This document shows, one piece after another, positions 46,216-54,855 of a stretch of DNA of 64,000 bases. This stretch comes from Methylotenera sp. (GTDB lineage Bacteria; Pseudomonadota; Gammaproteobacteria; Burkholderiales; Methylophilaceae), in contig JACMNB010000025.1 in NCBI GenBank assembly GCA_014378845.1, forward strand, positions 33,465-97,464. Direction: 5' to 3'. The notes beneath the pieces are model-generated. The model ran no database searches. It had not been told where the DNA came from and saw nothing but the letters and a program-made list of their open reading frames with translations. Position 1 is the stretch's first letter; every line of letters starts with the position of its first letter. Position numbers and translations under genes: made by a program.

Positions 46216-46701
46216 ATGCGCGAACAACTAAAATTTTTGTTACCTGATGTGCAAACGGCCAATCAAGCCTCTGAAGCGTTGTTATTGGCGCGAATTGACG
46301 ATAAAAATATCAGCTTTTTGGCTAAACCTGGAACTAATCTTGGCAAGCTACACCCGGCTAGCACGCTTGAAAGTACCAATATGATTAATGGCGGAGAAAG
46401 AGGCCTTGCCACTGGCGCCGCTGTTGGATTGATAGCAGGGTTAATCTCCTACTTCTTTTTCCCTAGTTTCTCGCAATCTTTGCATGTTAACGAATGGGTG
46501 TTAATTGGTGCTTTAATGGCATTAGGCGCGGCATTGTCTGCAATAGGTTCAGCCGTTTTTGGCGTAAACCTATTAAATGATGATTTAGCCAAATATCAAA
46601 AAAATATTGAAAACGGCGCTATATTAATGATTGTTTCTGCACCTTTTCAACGCTCTACTGAAATTAGTAAAATAGTCAGCAAATTACACCTTAAATTTTA
46701 A
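46216..46701 (+). CDS. DUF1269-type membrane protein
   Basis: A 161-residue protein starting at ATG 46216 with GGAAAG upstream; a longer ORF overlapping the ferritin-like gene is rejected. Two hydrophobic segments with glycines (GLATGAAVGLIAGLISYFF and VLIGALMALGAALSAIGSAV) flank a short loop, as in DUF1269 proteins, with a soluble N-terminal part and a C-terminal VSAPFQRSTEI. Function unknown; often found with stress genes. Confidence 0.7.
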   Translation: MREQLKFLLPDVQTANQASEALLLARIDDKNISFLAKPGTNLGKLHPASTLESTNMINGGERGLATGAAVGLIAGLISYFFFPSFSQSLHVNEWVLIGALMALGAALSAIGSAVFGVNLLNDDLAKYQKNIENGAILMIVSAPFQRSTEISKIVSKLHLKF

Positions 46702-46751
46702 TCGGCATGTTTGAAATTGAGCGATTCACTAGAATGGCTCATAAAATTTGA

Positions 46752-46783
46752 ACCAAAAAAAGCCCTCTGATTTCGAGGGCTAA
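46752..46783 (-). terminator. Intrinsic terminator after the PRC-barrel gene
   Basis: Minus strand: AGCCCTC, loop, GAGGGCT, then seven T. A second hairpin CCACGTT/AACGTGG lies beside it at about 46785-46804. Confidence 0.8.
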
Positions 46784-46820
46784 GCCACGTTAGGGAGAAC
46801 GTGGAGGGAGAAAATCCTAG

Positions 46821-47249
46821 TTACATACCTGAATGCATTGAATCTGTTCTTTTTAACTGCGTACCGTAATAACTATGAATGCTATTTGCCCAAGTTTCAT
46901 CTGCCATATTTGGCCAGTTGTCTTTGTCAAAACCAGGTGCAGAATCTAATTTTGCCGAATCAACGTTTAATACAAATCGTTCATTTTCAGTATCTAATGT
47001 TAATGCTTGCCAAGGCACTGCAAATAATTTTTCGCCCATGCCTAAAAAGCCACCATAAGACAGCACTGCATAGCAAACTTTGCCCGTAGCGGTATCTAGC
47101 ATAATTTCTTTAATCTCGCCTAAATCTTCGTCGTTTTGACTGTACACATCGTTACCTATCAGCGTGTCTGCGCCCATTAACTGCGGGCCAGGGCCGCTGC
47201 CATTATTGCTGTTGTACATGCCTAAAGTGTCGTTATCTTGATAGCTCAT
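46821..47249 (-). CDS. PRC-barrel domain protein
   Basis: A 142-residue soluble protein with a PRC-barrel (about 27-95): LIGNDVYSQNDEDLGEIKEIMLD and VCYAVLSYGGFLGMGEKLFAVPW. Such stand-alone barrels are frequent in stress clusters; they bind proteins or nucleic acids but have no fixed activity. The gene has an island-type promoter 115-155 bases upstream. Confidence 0.9.
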   Translation of the reverse strand: MSYQDNDTLGMYNSNNGSGPGPQLMGADTLIGNDVYSQNDEDLGEIKEIMLDTATGKVCYAVLSYGGFLGMGEKLFAVPWQALTLDTENERFVLNVDSAKLDSAPGFDKDNWPNMADETWANSIHSYYGTQLKRTDSMHSGM

Positions 47250-47362
47250 TTCAATCTCCTAAAATACAGTTGTTAAAAAACCTGTTGTTAAATATGTTGT
47301 TGTTAAAAATCCAGTTGCGCTTGTGATTCATTACAGATAAATGTTGTCGCAGGTGTTATTGC

Positions 47363-47405
47363 ATATTGAGGCTTTGCCAATGTTTTATCTGTACGCTAAG
47401 CCACA
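47363..47405 (-). promoter_or_regulatory. Crp/Fnr-type class II promoter of the PRC-barrel gene
   Basis: Minus strand: TGTGGC-TTAG-CGTACA (47390-47405), GA, 19 bases, CAATAT (47363-47368). Confidence 0.75.
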
Positions 47406-47433
47406 TAAGCAATGATTTAATCAAATAATTTGT

Positions 47434-49260
47434 TCAATTAACCAAATCTAACGCTGGCATGTTGGTTAATAACATTTTCGCAAACTGCTCTGCGGTTAAA
47501 GGGTGGCTAAAAAAGTAGCCTTGACCTTCTTCACAGTGGCGCGCTTTCAAAAAAGCCAATTGGCTGGCTGTTTCTACACCTTCGGCCACCACTTTTAGTT
47601 TTAGGCTATTGCCCATACTAATAATCGCGCTGACAATAATGCCGTCGTCTTTAGCAGATTCAATATTTTGTACAAATGATTGATCAATTTTTAACACATC
47701 AATGGGAAAGCGCTGCAAATAACTTAAGCTAGAATAACCCGTGCCAAAATCATCGACGGCCAGTTTTATGCCCATTTTTTTTAGTTGCATCAATATCGTT
47801 CTACTGCATTCGGCATCGCGCATTAACACGCTTTCGGTAATTTCAAGCTCTAAAAACTGGGCATCTAAACCCGTGTCTTTTAAGATTGTGCGTACACCTG
47901 CCACAAAATCTTTTTGTAAAAATTCTTGCGCCGAAATATTAATAGCAATGGCGATATCTTGCAGGCCTGCATCTTGCCAAAGTTTGGCTTGCAGGCAAGC
48001 TTGCCGCAATACCCAGCGGCCGATTGGCACAATCAAGCCAGAATCTTCTGCCACCGGCACAAAAATATCGGGCACAACTTCGCCCCATTCGTCATGTTGC
48101 CAGCGCAGTAGCGCTTCTGCGCCGGTCATCAATCCAGTACTTAAATTAACCTTGGGTTGATAATATAAAATAAATTGTTGTTTTTCTAAGGCTAGCTTGA
48201 GGTTACTTTCTATAATTAGCCGCTCGATGGCGCGGGTGTTCATTTCTGCAATAAAAAATTGGTAGTTGTTGCGGCCTTTTTCTTTTGCGTAATACATGGC
48301 GGTGTCTGCATTTTTAAGCAATGTTTCTGCATCCAAACCATCTGCAGGATACACACTCACGCCAATGCTGGTAGTCACATGCAACTCAGTTTTGCCAATG
48401 TGGTGCACCGCATGCAGCGCATCCAATATCTTTTGTGCTGTGAGCGCTGCATCTTCGCTATTTTTAGTTTCTGCTAATAGAATAACAAATTCATCGCCGC
48501 CCTGGCGGCTAACAGTATCGCTATCGCGCACGCATTCTTTTAAGCATTTAGCCACTGATTGCAATAATTTATCGCCTACCAAATGGCCTAAAGAATCGTT
48601 AATATGTTTAAAATTATCCAAATCTAAATAAAGCACACCAAGCTGTTTATGATGCCGATTAGCCAAAGTAATGGCTTGCGCAATGCGGTCATTCAGTAAC
48701 ATGCGATTGGGTAGGTTTGTTAAGCAATCATGCTGCGCCAAATGCGCCATTTTGCTCGCCATGGCTTTGGTGGCACTTACATCGTGGAACACAATCACCA
48801 CACCCGAATATTGGCCCTCCCAATTGTGGATGGGCGAGATAGAATCTTCAATTTCAACTTCGGTTCCATCGCGTTTAATCAACAAGGTATTAGGCGGTAA
48901 TCCGCGCGCTTTCTGAGTTTGCAATACACAATCTATAGGGTTTATAACGGGCAAACGCGTATTAGAATTAATGATATTAAAGATTTCATTACTGGCGCGG
49001 CCGAAAGCATCTTCCCGCCGCCACCCAGTGATGTTTTCGGCGGCAATATTTAGGTAATCAACATTGCCATTAATATCGGTGCAGATAACGGCATCGCTAA
49101 TTGAATTAAGCGCAGTTTCCGCTCGAATTTTTTCTTTGTAAATGTGTTCGTCAACAATCACCGGCTCATGCAAATGGGTTGTATGGCTAACCGCCTGCTG
49201 TATTGCGACAACAGGGTTCTTAGTGCGATTATCATTGGTGCGCGTGAATTTTTTTTGCAC
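47434..49260 (-). CDS. PAS-GGDEF-EAL cyclic-di-GMP protein
   Basis: Cytoplasmic regulator with a PAS sensor (about 50-165), a diguanylate cyclase domain with intact motif RQGGDEFVILL, and an EAL phosphodiesterase domain with GAEALLRW, ITESVLM and AVDDFGTGYSSL. Both catalytic motifs look active, so it could make or degrade c-di-GMP. I place the start at GTG 49258-49260, preceded by AAAGGTTAG at a good distance. The upstream ATG at 49338 lies inside the promoter dyad and is unlikely. No membrane segment. Confidence 0.88.
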   Translation of the reverse strand: MQKKFTRTNDNRTKNPVVAIQQAVSHTTHLHEPVIVDEHIYKEKIRAETALNSISDAVICTDINGNVDYLNIAAENITGWRREDAFGRASNEIFNIINSNTRLPVINPIDCVLQTQKARGLPPNTLLIKRDGTEVEIEDSISPIHNWEGQYSGVVIVFHDVSATKAMASKMAHLAQHDCLTNLPNRMLLNDRIAQAITLANRHHKQLGVLYLDLDNFKHINDSLGHLVGDKLLQSVAKCLKECVRDSDTVSRQGGDEFVILLAETKNSEDAALTAQKILDALHAVHHIGKTELHVTTSIGVSVYPADGLDAETLLKNADTAMYYAKEKGRNNYQFFIAEMNTRAIERLIIESNLKLALEKQQFILYYQPKVNLSTGLMTGAEALLRWQHDEWGEVVPDIFVPVAEDSGLIVPIGRWVLRQACLQAKLWQDAGLQDIAIAINISAQEFLQKDFVAGVRTILKDTGLDAQFLELEITESVLMRDAECSRTILMQLKKMGIKLAVDDFGTGYSSLSYLQRFPIDVLKIDQSFVQNIESAKDDGIIVSAIISMGNSLKLKVVAEGVETASQLAFLKARHCEEGQGYFFSHPLTAEQFAKMLLTNMPALDLVN

Positions 49261-49303
49261 AGTAGCTAACCTTTTTGCAAAACAATTTTTAATTGCTAAT
49301 CTT

Positions 49304-49346
49304 TTATTATCCACATCCAAAAAAAACTGTCTGTGCATTAACGAAC
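49304..49346 (-). promoter_or_regulatory. Crp/Fnr-type class II promoter of the GGDEF-EAL gene
   Basis: Minus strand: TGTTCG-TTAA-TGCACA (49331-49346), GA, 19 bases, TAATAA (49304-49309). A better -10, GATAAT, overlaps it two bases upstream (49306-49311). Confidence 0.7.
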
Positions 49347-49373
49347 ATAGCCAAATTATTTGTGCAAAAAAAA

Positions 49374-50101
49374 TTAGGTTGCAATGCCTTGTAAGGCTGG
49401 CAGCAACCTATCAAATTCTGCTTTAACTACTTTAAAGCACTCGCAGCTGCGCGCTTCTAATTGGCTTCTGTTTAAAACAGTCATGCGGCCACGGCTATAG
49501 TTGATAATACTATCGCGCTGCAATTTACCAGCGGCTTCTGTGACGCCCTCACGGCACACGCCTAACATATTGGCGATTAGCGCTTGTGTAATGGTAAGCT
49601 CATCGCAAGCTAACCTGTCCAAACTTAATAATAACCAGCGGCATCATTGCTGCTCAACACTATGATGCCTATTAAATACGGCCGTTTGCGCCATTTGGGT
49701 GATTAATGCTTGTTTGTAACGCAGCAGCAAACGCTGACTGGGCCGCTGCGATTAAATTCATCTTTCAATAATTGGGCTTGCAACCGATATGCATGGCCGG
49801 CGCTTTGCACCACAGCGCGGCTAGAAGTTGTTTCGCCGCCCATAAATAACGAAATACCTAAAATGCCTTCATTACCCACCACCGCAATCTCGGTCGATGC
49901 GCCGTTTTGCATCACATACAAAAATGAGATAATCGAAGTCGTTGGAAAATACACCTGTTGTAACAAGCCGCCTGCCTCACACATCATTTTGCCCAAAGGC
50001 AACTCAACCTATTCTAAATTTGGGGACAAACGATCGAGTTTGGCTTTAAACAAGGCGTCTAGTAAATGATTTTGCTTAGGATTTGCTACTTCGGCCAACA
50101 T
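49374..50101 (-). pseudogene. Decayed Crp/Fnr-family regulator
   Basis: Reads as a small Crp/Fnr regulator of about 240 residues starting ATG 50099-50101 (MLAEVANPKQNHLLDALF). It has an in-frame TAG at 50009-50011, a single-base loss near 49737-49741 (after EFNRSGP), and an in-frame TGA at 49644-49646 before CRWLLLSLDRL. The C-terminal HTH (ITQALIANMLGVCREGVTEAAG) is intact in sequence. The jelly-roll part retains PLGKMMCEAGGLLQQVYFPTTSIISFL. It is a paralogue of the regulator at 42474-43277. Three independent lesions make a sequencing artefact unlikely. Confidence 0.88.
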
Positions 50102-50139
50102 TCATCCCATGATTAAACGAATTAATTTTTATTTAAATC

Positions 50140-50182
50140 ATTTTAATTGCAACGCTAGGGCTTGTATGTTCGCTAGGCAACA
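50140..50182 (-). promoter_or_regulatory. Crp/Fnr-type class II promoter of the dead regulator
   Basis: Minus strand: TGTTGC-CTAG-CGAACA (50167-50182), nearly perfect dyad, then TA, 19 bases, TAAAAT (50140-50145). Intact although the gene behind it is broken. Confidence 0.75.
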
Positions 50183-50242
50183 TAGCGAATTGGATTGTTT
50201 TTGGCTAGTAAATTATTTGCCAGATTAAGACTAAGCTTAATG

Positions 50243-51319
50243 CTATAACGCTGAAACTTGTACAACTGTTTTACCAAAATTTTTACCCTTAAGCATGCCA
50301 ATAAACGCTTGTGGCGCATTTTCTAGGCCATCGGTCATGTCTTCTAAAAATTTAATTTTGCCTTGTTTAAGCCAAGCGCTCATTTGATTTACAAACTCTG
50401 GGTAACCCTGACTGTAGTCATCAAAAATAATAAAACCCTGCATTTTGATACGTTTTCGCAGCAGAATGCCTTCTAATAAGCCTAATCTGTCTGGCCCTTG
50501 TGGCAAACTTGTATGGTTATAACTACTAATCAAGCCGCAAACAGGAATGCGCGCTTTGGTGTTTAATAATGGCAATACTGCATCAAATACTTTGCCGCCC
50601 ACGCTTTCAAAATAGACATCAATGCCTTTACTACAGGCGTTTGCAAGTTGCTGTGCAAAATTGTCAGCGTTGTGATCTAAACAGACATCAAAGCCTAGCT
50701 CATCCACCACATATCGGCATTTATCTGCACCGCCTGCAACACCAACAACGTAACATCCTTGTAATTTTGCAATTTGCCCAACCACTGCGCCAACCGCGCC
50801 GCTGGCGGCGGCAACCACTACGGTTTCATTGGCTTTAGGTTGGCCAATATCGAGTAATCCCATATAAGCCGTAAAGCCTGGCATGCCTAAAACGCCTAAA
50901 TTTAATGATAGCGTTGGCACATCCTTGGTTAATTTGAATAAACCTTGACCTTTGCTTAAGGCGTATTCTTGCCAGCCATTAGCGCTTAATACGATTTCTC
51001 CTTTTTGGTAGTCGGCGTTACGCGATGTTTCAACAATGGAAACGGTAGCGCCAACCATCACCTCATTTAGCCCGACAGCAGGCGCGTAAGATTCAGCATC
51101 ACTCATACGGCCGCGCATGTAAGGGTCTAGCGATAAATACAGCGTACGCAGCAGCACCTCTCCATCGGCTGGCGATGGCACTGCGCCTTTCTCAAGCCTA
51201 AAATTGGCTGTGGTTGGCACGCCAGTAGGGCGCGAATTTAAAACAATATGCCGATTACTGATTTTTTTTTGAAGCGGAATGAGCGCTGGTTTAGATGAGA
51301 CTGATGCCACTTTAGTCAT
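50243..51319 (-). CDS. MDR-superfamily NADP-dependent oxidoreductase
   Basis: A 358-residue zinc-independent medium-chain reductase of the leukotriene B4 dehydrogenase / curcumin reductase type. The substrate domain shows LSLDPYMRGRM (about 68) and the Rossmann segment VAAASGAVGAVVGQIAK (about 165). These enzymes reduce alpha,beta-unsaturated aldehydes and ketones with NADPH, so a role in detoxifying lipid-peroxidation products is plausible. It follows the fatty-acid-hydroxylase-like gene on the same strand by 45 bases. Confidence 0.88.
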   Translation of the reverse strand: MTKVASVSSKPALIPLQKKISNRHIVLNSRPTGVPTTANFRLEKGAVPSPADGEVLLRTLYLSLDPYMRGRMSDAESYAPAVGLNEVMVGATVSIVETSRNADYQKGEIVLSANGWQEYALSKGQGLFKLTKDVPTLSLNLGVLGMPGFTAYMGLLDIGQPKANETVVVAAASGAVGAVVGQIAKLQGCYVVGVAGGADKCRYVVDELGFDVCLDHNADNFAQQLANACSKGIDVYFESVGGKVFDAVLPLLNTKARIPVCGLISSYNHTSLPQGPDRLGLLEGILLRKRIKMQGFIIFDDYSQGYPEFVNQMSAWLKQGKIKFLEDMTDGLENAPQAFIGMLKGKNFGKTVVQVSAL

Positions 51320-51364
51320 GATTCGACTCCTAAAATACTACATAATATTGCCGTAATTTAAGCT

Positions 51365-51961
51365 TTAATTTGTACTAAAAACGTAATCCCAAAATAGCGT
51401 GGTAACCCCATAATTGGCTATTTGGGTGTTGTAATGATGGCGCGCATGCCAGTGTTTACGTTGTTTTAGCCACTTGCTTTGCGTATGCAAATGATGAATT
51501 GCATGGTGCGTACTCGCATAAAATAAATAACCCATCAGTACGCCCAACGTAAACGCATTGGCTATTGGTAAACCTGCAATTAACAATGTGGGCAAAAAAA
51601 TAAATACAGCAATGAGTGCGGCGCTAACGATTGTGGGGGCGCAAATAAGTGCCTTAGGCTCGTGATGGTGTGATGCGTGCCAATGACTAAATGGCGCCAA
51701 ATGATGCAATACAAATCGATGCAACACATACTCTAGTAGTGTCCAACTAACCAAACCTAGCAGGACAATTAAGCCTACCTTTAGGGCACTTAAACTTGAT
51801 TGATCTAAAATCACCATTAAGGCTAACGCCATAATTGCGACGCCATAAAAAACAAAGTCTGCTAAATAGGCAAGTTTGCTATGTTTAATAGCAAAAAACT
51901 TCATATTAAAAGTGGCCAGTTTAGAAGCTGACAGATTGGTTTTGTGAATATTGAGCTTCAT
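51365..51961 (-). CDS. Sterol desaturase/fatty acid hydroxylase family protein
   Basis: A membrane diiron enzyme with the histidine clusters HRFVLHH, HASHHH, HHAIHH and HARHH between four hydrophobic segments. The superfamily hydroxylates or desaturates lipids. The start is uncertain: the predicted transcription start at about 51962 would make ATG 51959-51961 almost leaderless, and ATG 51902-51904 is an alternative. The gene heads a likely operon with the MDR reductase behind one side of a bidirectional promoter. Confidence 0.8.
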   Translation of the reverse strand: MKLNIHKTNLSASKLATFNMKFFAIKHSKLAYLADFVFYGVAIMALALMVILDQSSLSALKVGLIVLLGLVSWTLLEYVLHRFVLHHLAPFSHWHASHHHEPKALICAPTIVSAALIAVFIFLPTLLIAGLPIANAFTLGVLMGYLFYASTHHAIHHLHTQSKWLKQRKHWHARHHYNTQIANYGVTTLFWDYVFSTN

Positions 51962-51968
51962 TTCTAAC

Positions 51969-52011
51969 AAGTTAATCATTAAATAAATTTTGGTCTGTGC
52001 GCTAGCTAACA
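51969..52011 (-). promoter_or_regulatory. Crp/Fnr-type class II promoter, minus side of a bidirectional site
   Basis: Minus strand: TGTTAG-CTAG-CGCACA (51996-52011), GA, 19 bases, TAACTT (51969-51974). It serves the hydroxylase-like gene. Confidence 0.7.
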
Positions 52012-52038
52012 GACATCACATTTAATGCTGATGATAAT
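51996..52038 (+). promoter_or_regulatory. Crp/Fnr-type class II promoter, plus side of the same site
   Basis: Plus strand: TGTGCG-CTAG-CTAACA (51996-52011), GA, 19 bases, GATAAT (52033-52038). It serves the SDR gene; both sides keep ACAGA and the exact spacing. Confidence 0.75.
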
Positions 52039-52129
52039 AAGGGTATTAATTCTTGGGTAGTGTTTTAAACATTGTCATTACTAACGCTCAACTATCACCT
52101 TCACAGTACACATAAAAGGATAAGTCAAC

Positions 52130-53020
52130 ATGCAAGTAACAAAAAACCAATCAGCCAATCAAGCTACTACAACAGATAAACCCGTTTGGTTTATTACTGG
52201 GTGCTCGACAGGGTTTGGTCATGAAATGGCGAAGCAATTATTAAAACATGACTACAAAGTGGTGATTACTGCGCGTAATACCGACGACTTAAACGGTTTT
52301 GCAACCCATGACAATGCACTTATTTTAAAGTTGGATGTGACTGATCAAGCGCAAATTGACGCGGCTATAAATACCGCAGAAGCTACATTTGGCCGTATTG
52401 ACGTGCTGGTTAATAACGCAGGCATTGGTTATTTTGCAGCAGTTGAGGAGGGCGAAGAATCGGATATTCACAACATTTTTAATATTAATGTATTTGGTAT
52501 TAGCCGAATGATAAAAGCGGTATTGCCCAACATGCGCAGGCTTAAAAAAGGGTTTATTGTGAACTTATCGTCGATTGCAGGGCTATATTCAATACCGTCT
52601 TTGGGCTATTACAATGCCACAAAATTTGCGGTAGAAGGTTTATCTGAAGCGCTTTGGCAAGAAGTTGAGCCGCTTGGCATTAAAGTGATGTTGGTAGAGC
52701 CCAGCGGTTTTAGAACCGATTGGGCAGGCCGATCTGCCGATGAAAGCAAGCAAGAAATTACCGATTATGCAGCCACAGCGGGCAAGCTGCGCAAAATGTT
52801 GCGCGATGTTTCTGGCAAGCAGCCAGGCGACCCAGTACGCGCTGTGCAAGCCATTATAAAAGCGGTTGAATCGCCGCAACCGCCGCATCGCTTATTGCTT
52901 GGCAACGACGCGTTTGAGGCGGCCACAGCTAAGTTGAAAACGCTTAATGCAGAATTTTTAGCGTGGGAAAGTGTCTCGCGCGGTGCAGATTATCCAAAAT
53001 ATACCCATTTAACGCAGTAA
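52130..53020 (+). CDS. Short-chain dehydrogenase/reductase
   Basis: A 296-residue classical SDR. The cofactor loop is TGCSTGFGHEMAKQL (about 24-38), NNAGIGYF follows at about 101, the active-site serine lies in NLSSIAG and the YxxxK motif is YYNATKFAVEG (about 160). Many close relatives are annotated as oxidoreductases without a defined substrate. Start ATG 52130 has AAAGGATAA upstream. It is followed after 5 bases by the AI-2E gene. Confidence 0.9.
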   Translation: MQVTKNQSANQATTTDKPVWFITGCSTGFGHEMAKQLLKHDYKVVITARNTDDLNGFATHDNALILKLDVTDQAQIDAAINTAEATFGRIDVLVNNAGIGYFAAVEEGEESDIHNIFNINVFGISRMIKAVLPNMRRLKKGFIVNLSSIAGLYSIPSLGYYNATKFAVEGLSEALWQEVEPLGIKVMLVEPSGFRTDWAGRSADESKQEITDYAATAGKLRKMLRDVSGKQPGDPVRAVQAIIKAVESPQPPHRLLLGNDAFEAATAKLKTLNAEFLAWESVSRGADYPKYTHLTQ

Positions 53021-53025
53021 ATAAC

Positions 53026-54090
53026 GTGCAAAAATCAAACGCAGTTGATGAATTATTGGGCGGTAATGCTCGAATTTTTTTATTATTTTTAGCCACAGGT
53101 TTGGCGGTATATCTTTGTTATTTAATGGTGTTACCTTTTGTACCCGCTTTAGTTTGGGCCTTAGCCTTAGCCGTTTTATTTGCACCCTTACAAATTTGGC
53201 TAGAATCAAAAATAAAATATCAAAGCTTGGCTGCTTTACTATCTGTGCTGGTCATTAGTGGTATGGTCATTGTGCCAGTACTTTTTGTAGGCCAACAATT
53301 GGCTTTACAAGCCGTAAGTGGCGCGCAATTAATTGAAAAAAAAGTAGAATCCGGCGACTGGCGACGTTTATTAAACTCCCAGCCAAGGTTTGCCCCAATT
53401 GTTGAAAAAATTGAGCAACATATCAATCTGCCTGAAACTGTTAAAACATTTACTGTTTGGGTAAGTAACTCTGCAGGCTCTTTTATTAAAGGGTCTATTT
53501 ATCAGCTTATTGGCTTTGTCATTACTATTTATTTGCTATTTTTTTTCTTGCGCGATCGCCAATCTGCCAAGCAGCAGGTAGCCAATTTACTGCCCTTATC
53601 AAGCGCCCAATCTCAGCAATTATTTAAGCAGCTAAATGACACGATTCATGCCACGGTTTACGGCACACTTGCCGTTGCCGCGGTTCAGGGCTTTTTGGGC
53701 GGACTTATGTTTTGGTGGCTTGGTTTGCCTGCGCCCTTATTATGGGGCGTGATGATGAGCGTTTTGGCTGTAATACCCGTGTTAGGTTCATCTGTTATTT
53801 GGCTGCCCGCCGCGGTTTTTTTAGGTTTAGAAGGTAACTGGATGCAAAGTATTATTTTGGTGTTGTGGGGCATGCTAGTCGTTGGCACGGTTGATAATTT
53901 GTTGCGGCCAATTTTGGTAGGCAATCGACTTCATCAACATACCTTGTTTGTTTTTATATCGTTAGTGGGTGGTTTAATGCTGTTTGGCTCGTCAGGCTTG
54001 ATTCTTGGCCCGGTGGTGTTGGCGATAACCTTATTTTTAATGTCTATTTGGTCTGAAAAAAAATCAAATCAGCAATCATTATTAAAATAA
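53026..54090 (+). CDS. AI-2E family transporter
   Basis: An integral membrane protein of about 354 residues with seven to eight helices and the family pattern ending VVGTVDNLLRPILVGNRLHQHTL and LGPVVLAITLFL. Members have been linked to AI-2 export, ion antiport or unknown solutes. The GTG at 53026 is chosen so the gene does not overlap the SDR; a longer start at 52963 would overlap it. It is probably cotranscribed with the SDR from the bidirectional promoter. Confidence 0.85.
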   Translation: MQKSNAVDELLGGNARIFLLFLATGLAVYLCYLMVLPFVPALVWALALAVLFAPLQIWLESKIKYQSLAALLSVLVISGMVIVPVLFVGQQLALQAVSGAQLIEKKVESGDWRRLLNSQPRFAPIVEKIEQHINLPETVKTFTVWVSNSAGSFIKGSIYQLIGFVITIYLLFFFLRDRQSAKQQVANLLPLSSAQSQQLFKQLNDTIHATVYGTLAVAAVQGFLGGLMFWWLGLPAPLLWGVMMSVLAVIPVLGSSVIWLPAAVFLGLEGNWMQSIILVLWGMLVVGTVDNLLRPILVGNRLHQHTLFVFISLVGGLMLFGSSGLILGPVVLAITLFLMSIWSEKKSNQQSLLK

Positions 54091-54154
54091 ATTAATCAAC
54101 AATAAACCAATCAACAACAAATCAATTAACAACTCCAATTTAAACAATATTTAT

Positions 54155-54643
54155 TTAAACGACATCAATGGGCGCGCCAATGCGTAAACTTAGCATTGCA
54201 ATATGCACTTCACGCAAAAAGCACACAATACCGCCGCTTAATGAAAACATGGCTAACACAAACAAGCTGCCCACAAACCAGCGTAAATTAGTGCCAATAA
54301 AAGCGTCAACAAATAAAGTGGCTATTAATAGACAAACGGCTAAAGCGGCAAAAGCGCAAAAGTTAATGGCATAACTGGCTAACTTGGCACGTTTAGATAA
54401 GCTTGCAAATTCCGTCTTAGCATCGATAATTTGTAAACCTTTTAAATCTTGCCATTTCGCTTCAATTTGGCGCGCTCTGTCAATAATGCGCGCTAACCTG
54501 TTCGACATAACCGCTAATAATGCGCCAATACCTGTAATTAAAAACACGGGTGCAATGGCCAATTCAATGACATGGGCAATGGTAGAAACCTCTTGGGTAT
54601 AGGGCAGTGGCATGGGTAGTAATGTCGGCAACATTATTTGCAA
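54155..54643 (-). CDS. DUF2721-family membrane protein
   Basis: A 162-residue protein with three hydrophobic segments (about 25-45, 90-110, 118-138) and the DUF2721-like core VMSNRLARIIDRARQIEAKW. Function unknown. It is the last gene of the minus-strand group headed by the second csbD-like gene and the alternative oxidase. Confidence 0.8.
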   Translation of the reverse strand: MQIMLPTLLPMPLPYTQEVSTIAHVIELAIAPVFLITGIGALLAVMSNRLARIIDRARQIEAKWQDLKGLQIIDAKTEFASLSKRAKLASYAINFCAFAALAVCLLIATLFVDAFIGTNLRWFVGSLFVLAMFSLSGGIVCFLREVHIAMLSLRIGAPIDVV

Positions 54644-54816
54644 TGTGCGCGAGCTTTGTTTTGCACCTTATAAAGTTCGCTACTGTAATAGGTAGATTTA
54701 GCTATATGATGGGCATCTTGCAAATTACTGATTGCGCCTAACGGCCTCACATTATTGGATGAATGACTGGTTAAGTGGGCAATATCTTGCTCAAAATGTG
54801 CATCAGTATTTCTCAT
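54634..54816 (-). CDS. Possible small hypothetical protein
   Basis: A 60-residue hydrophilic ORF (HFEQDIAHLTSHSSNN, NLQDAHHIAKSTYY) filling the gap between the alternative oxidase and the DUF2721 gene, overlapping the latter's start by 10 bases. There is no good ribosome binding site and no recognised family. Could be real by fit, could be chance. Confidence 0.3.
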   Translation of the reverse strand: MRNTDAHFEQDIAHLTSHSSNNVRPLGAISNLQDAHHIAKSTYYSSELYKVQNKARAHCK

Positions 54817-54855
54817 TATTTGCTTTTAGCATCATAAATAAATTAACTACTTTTT

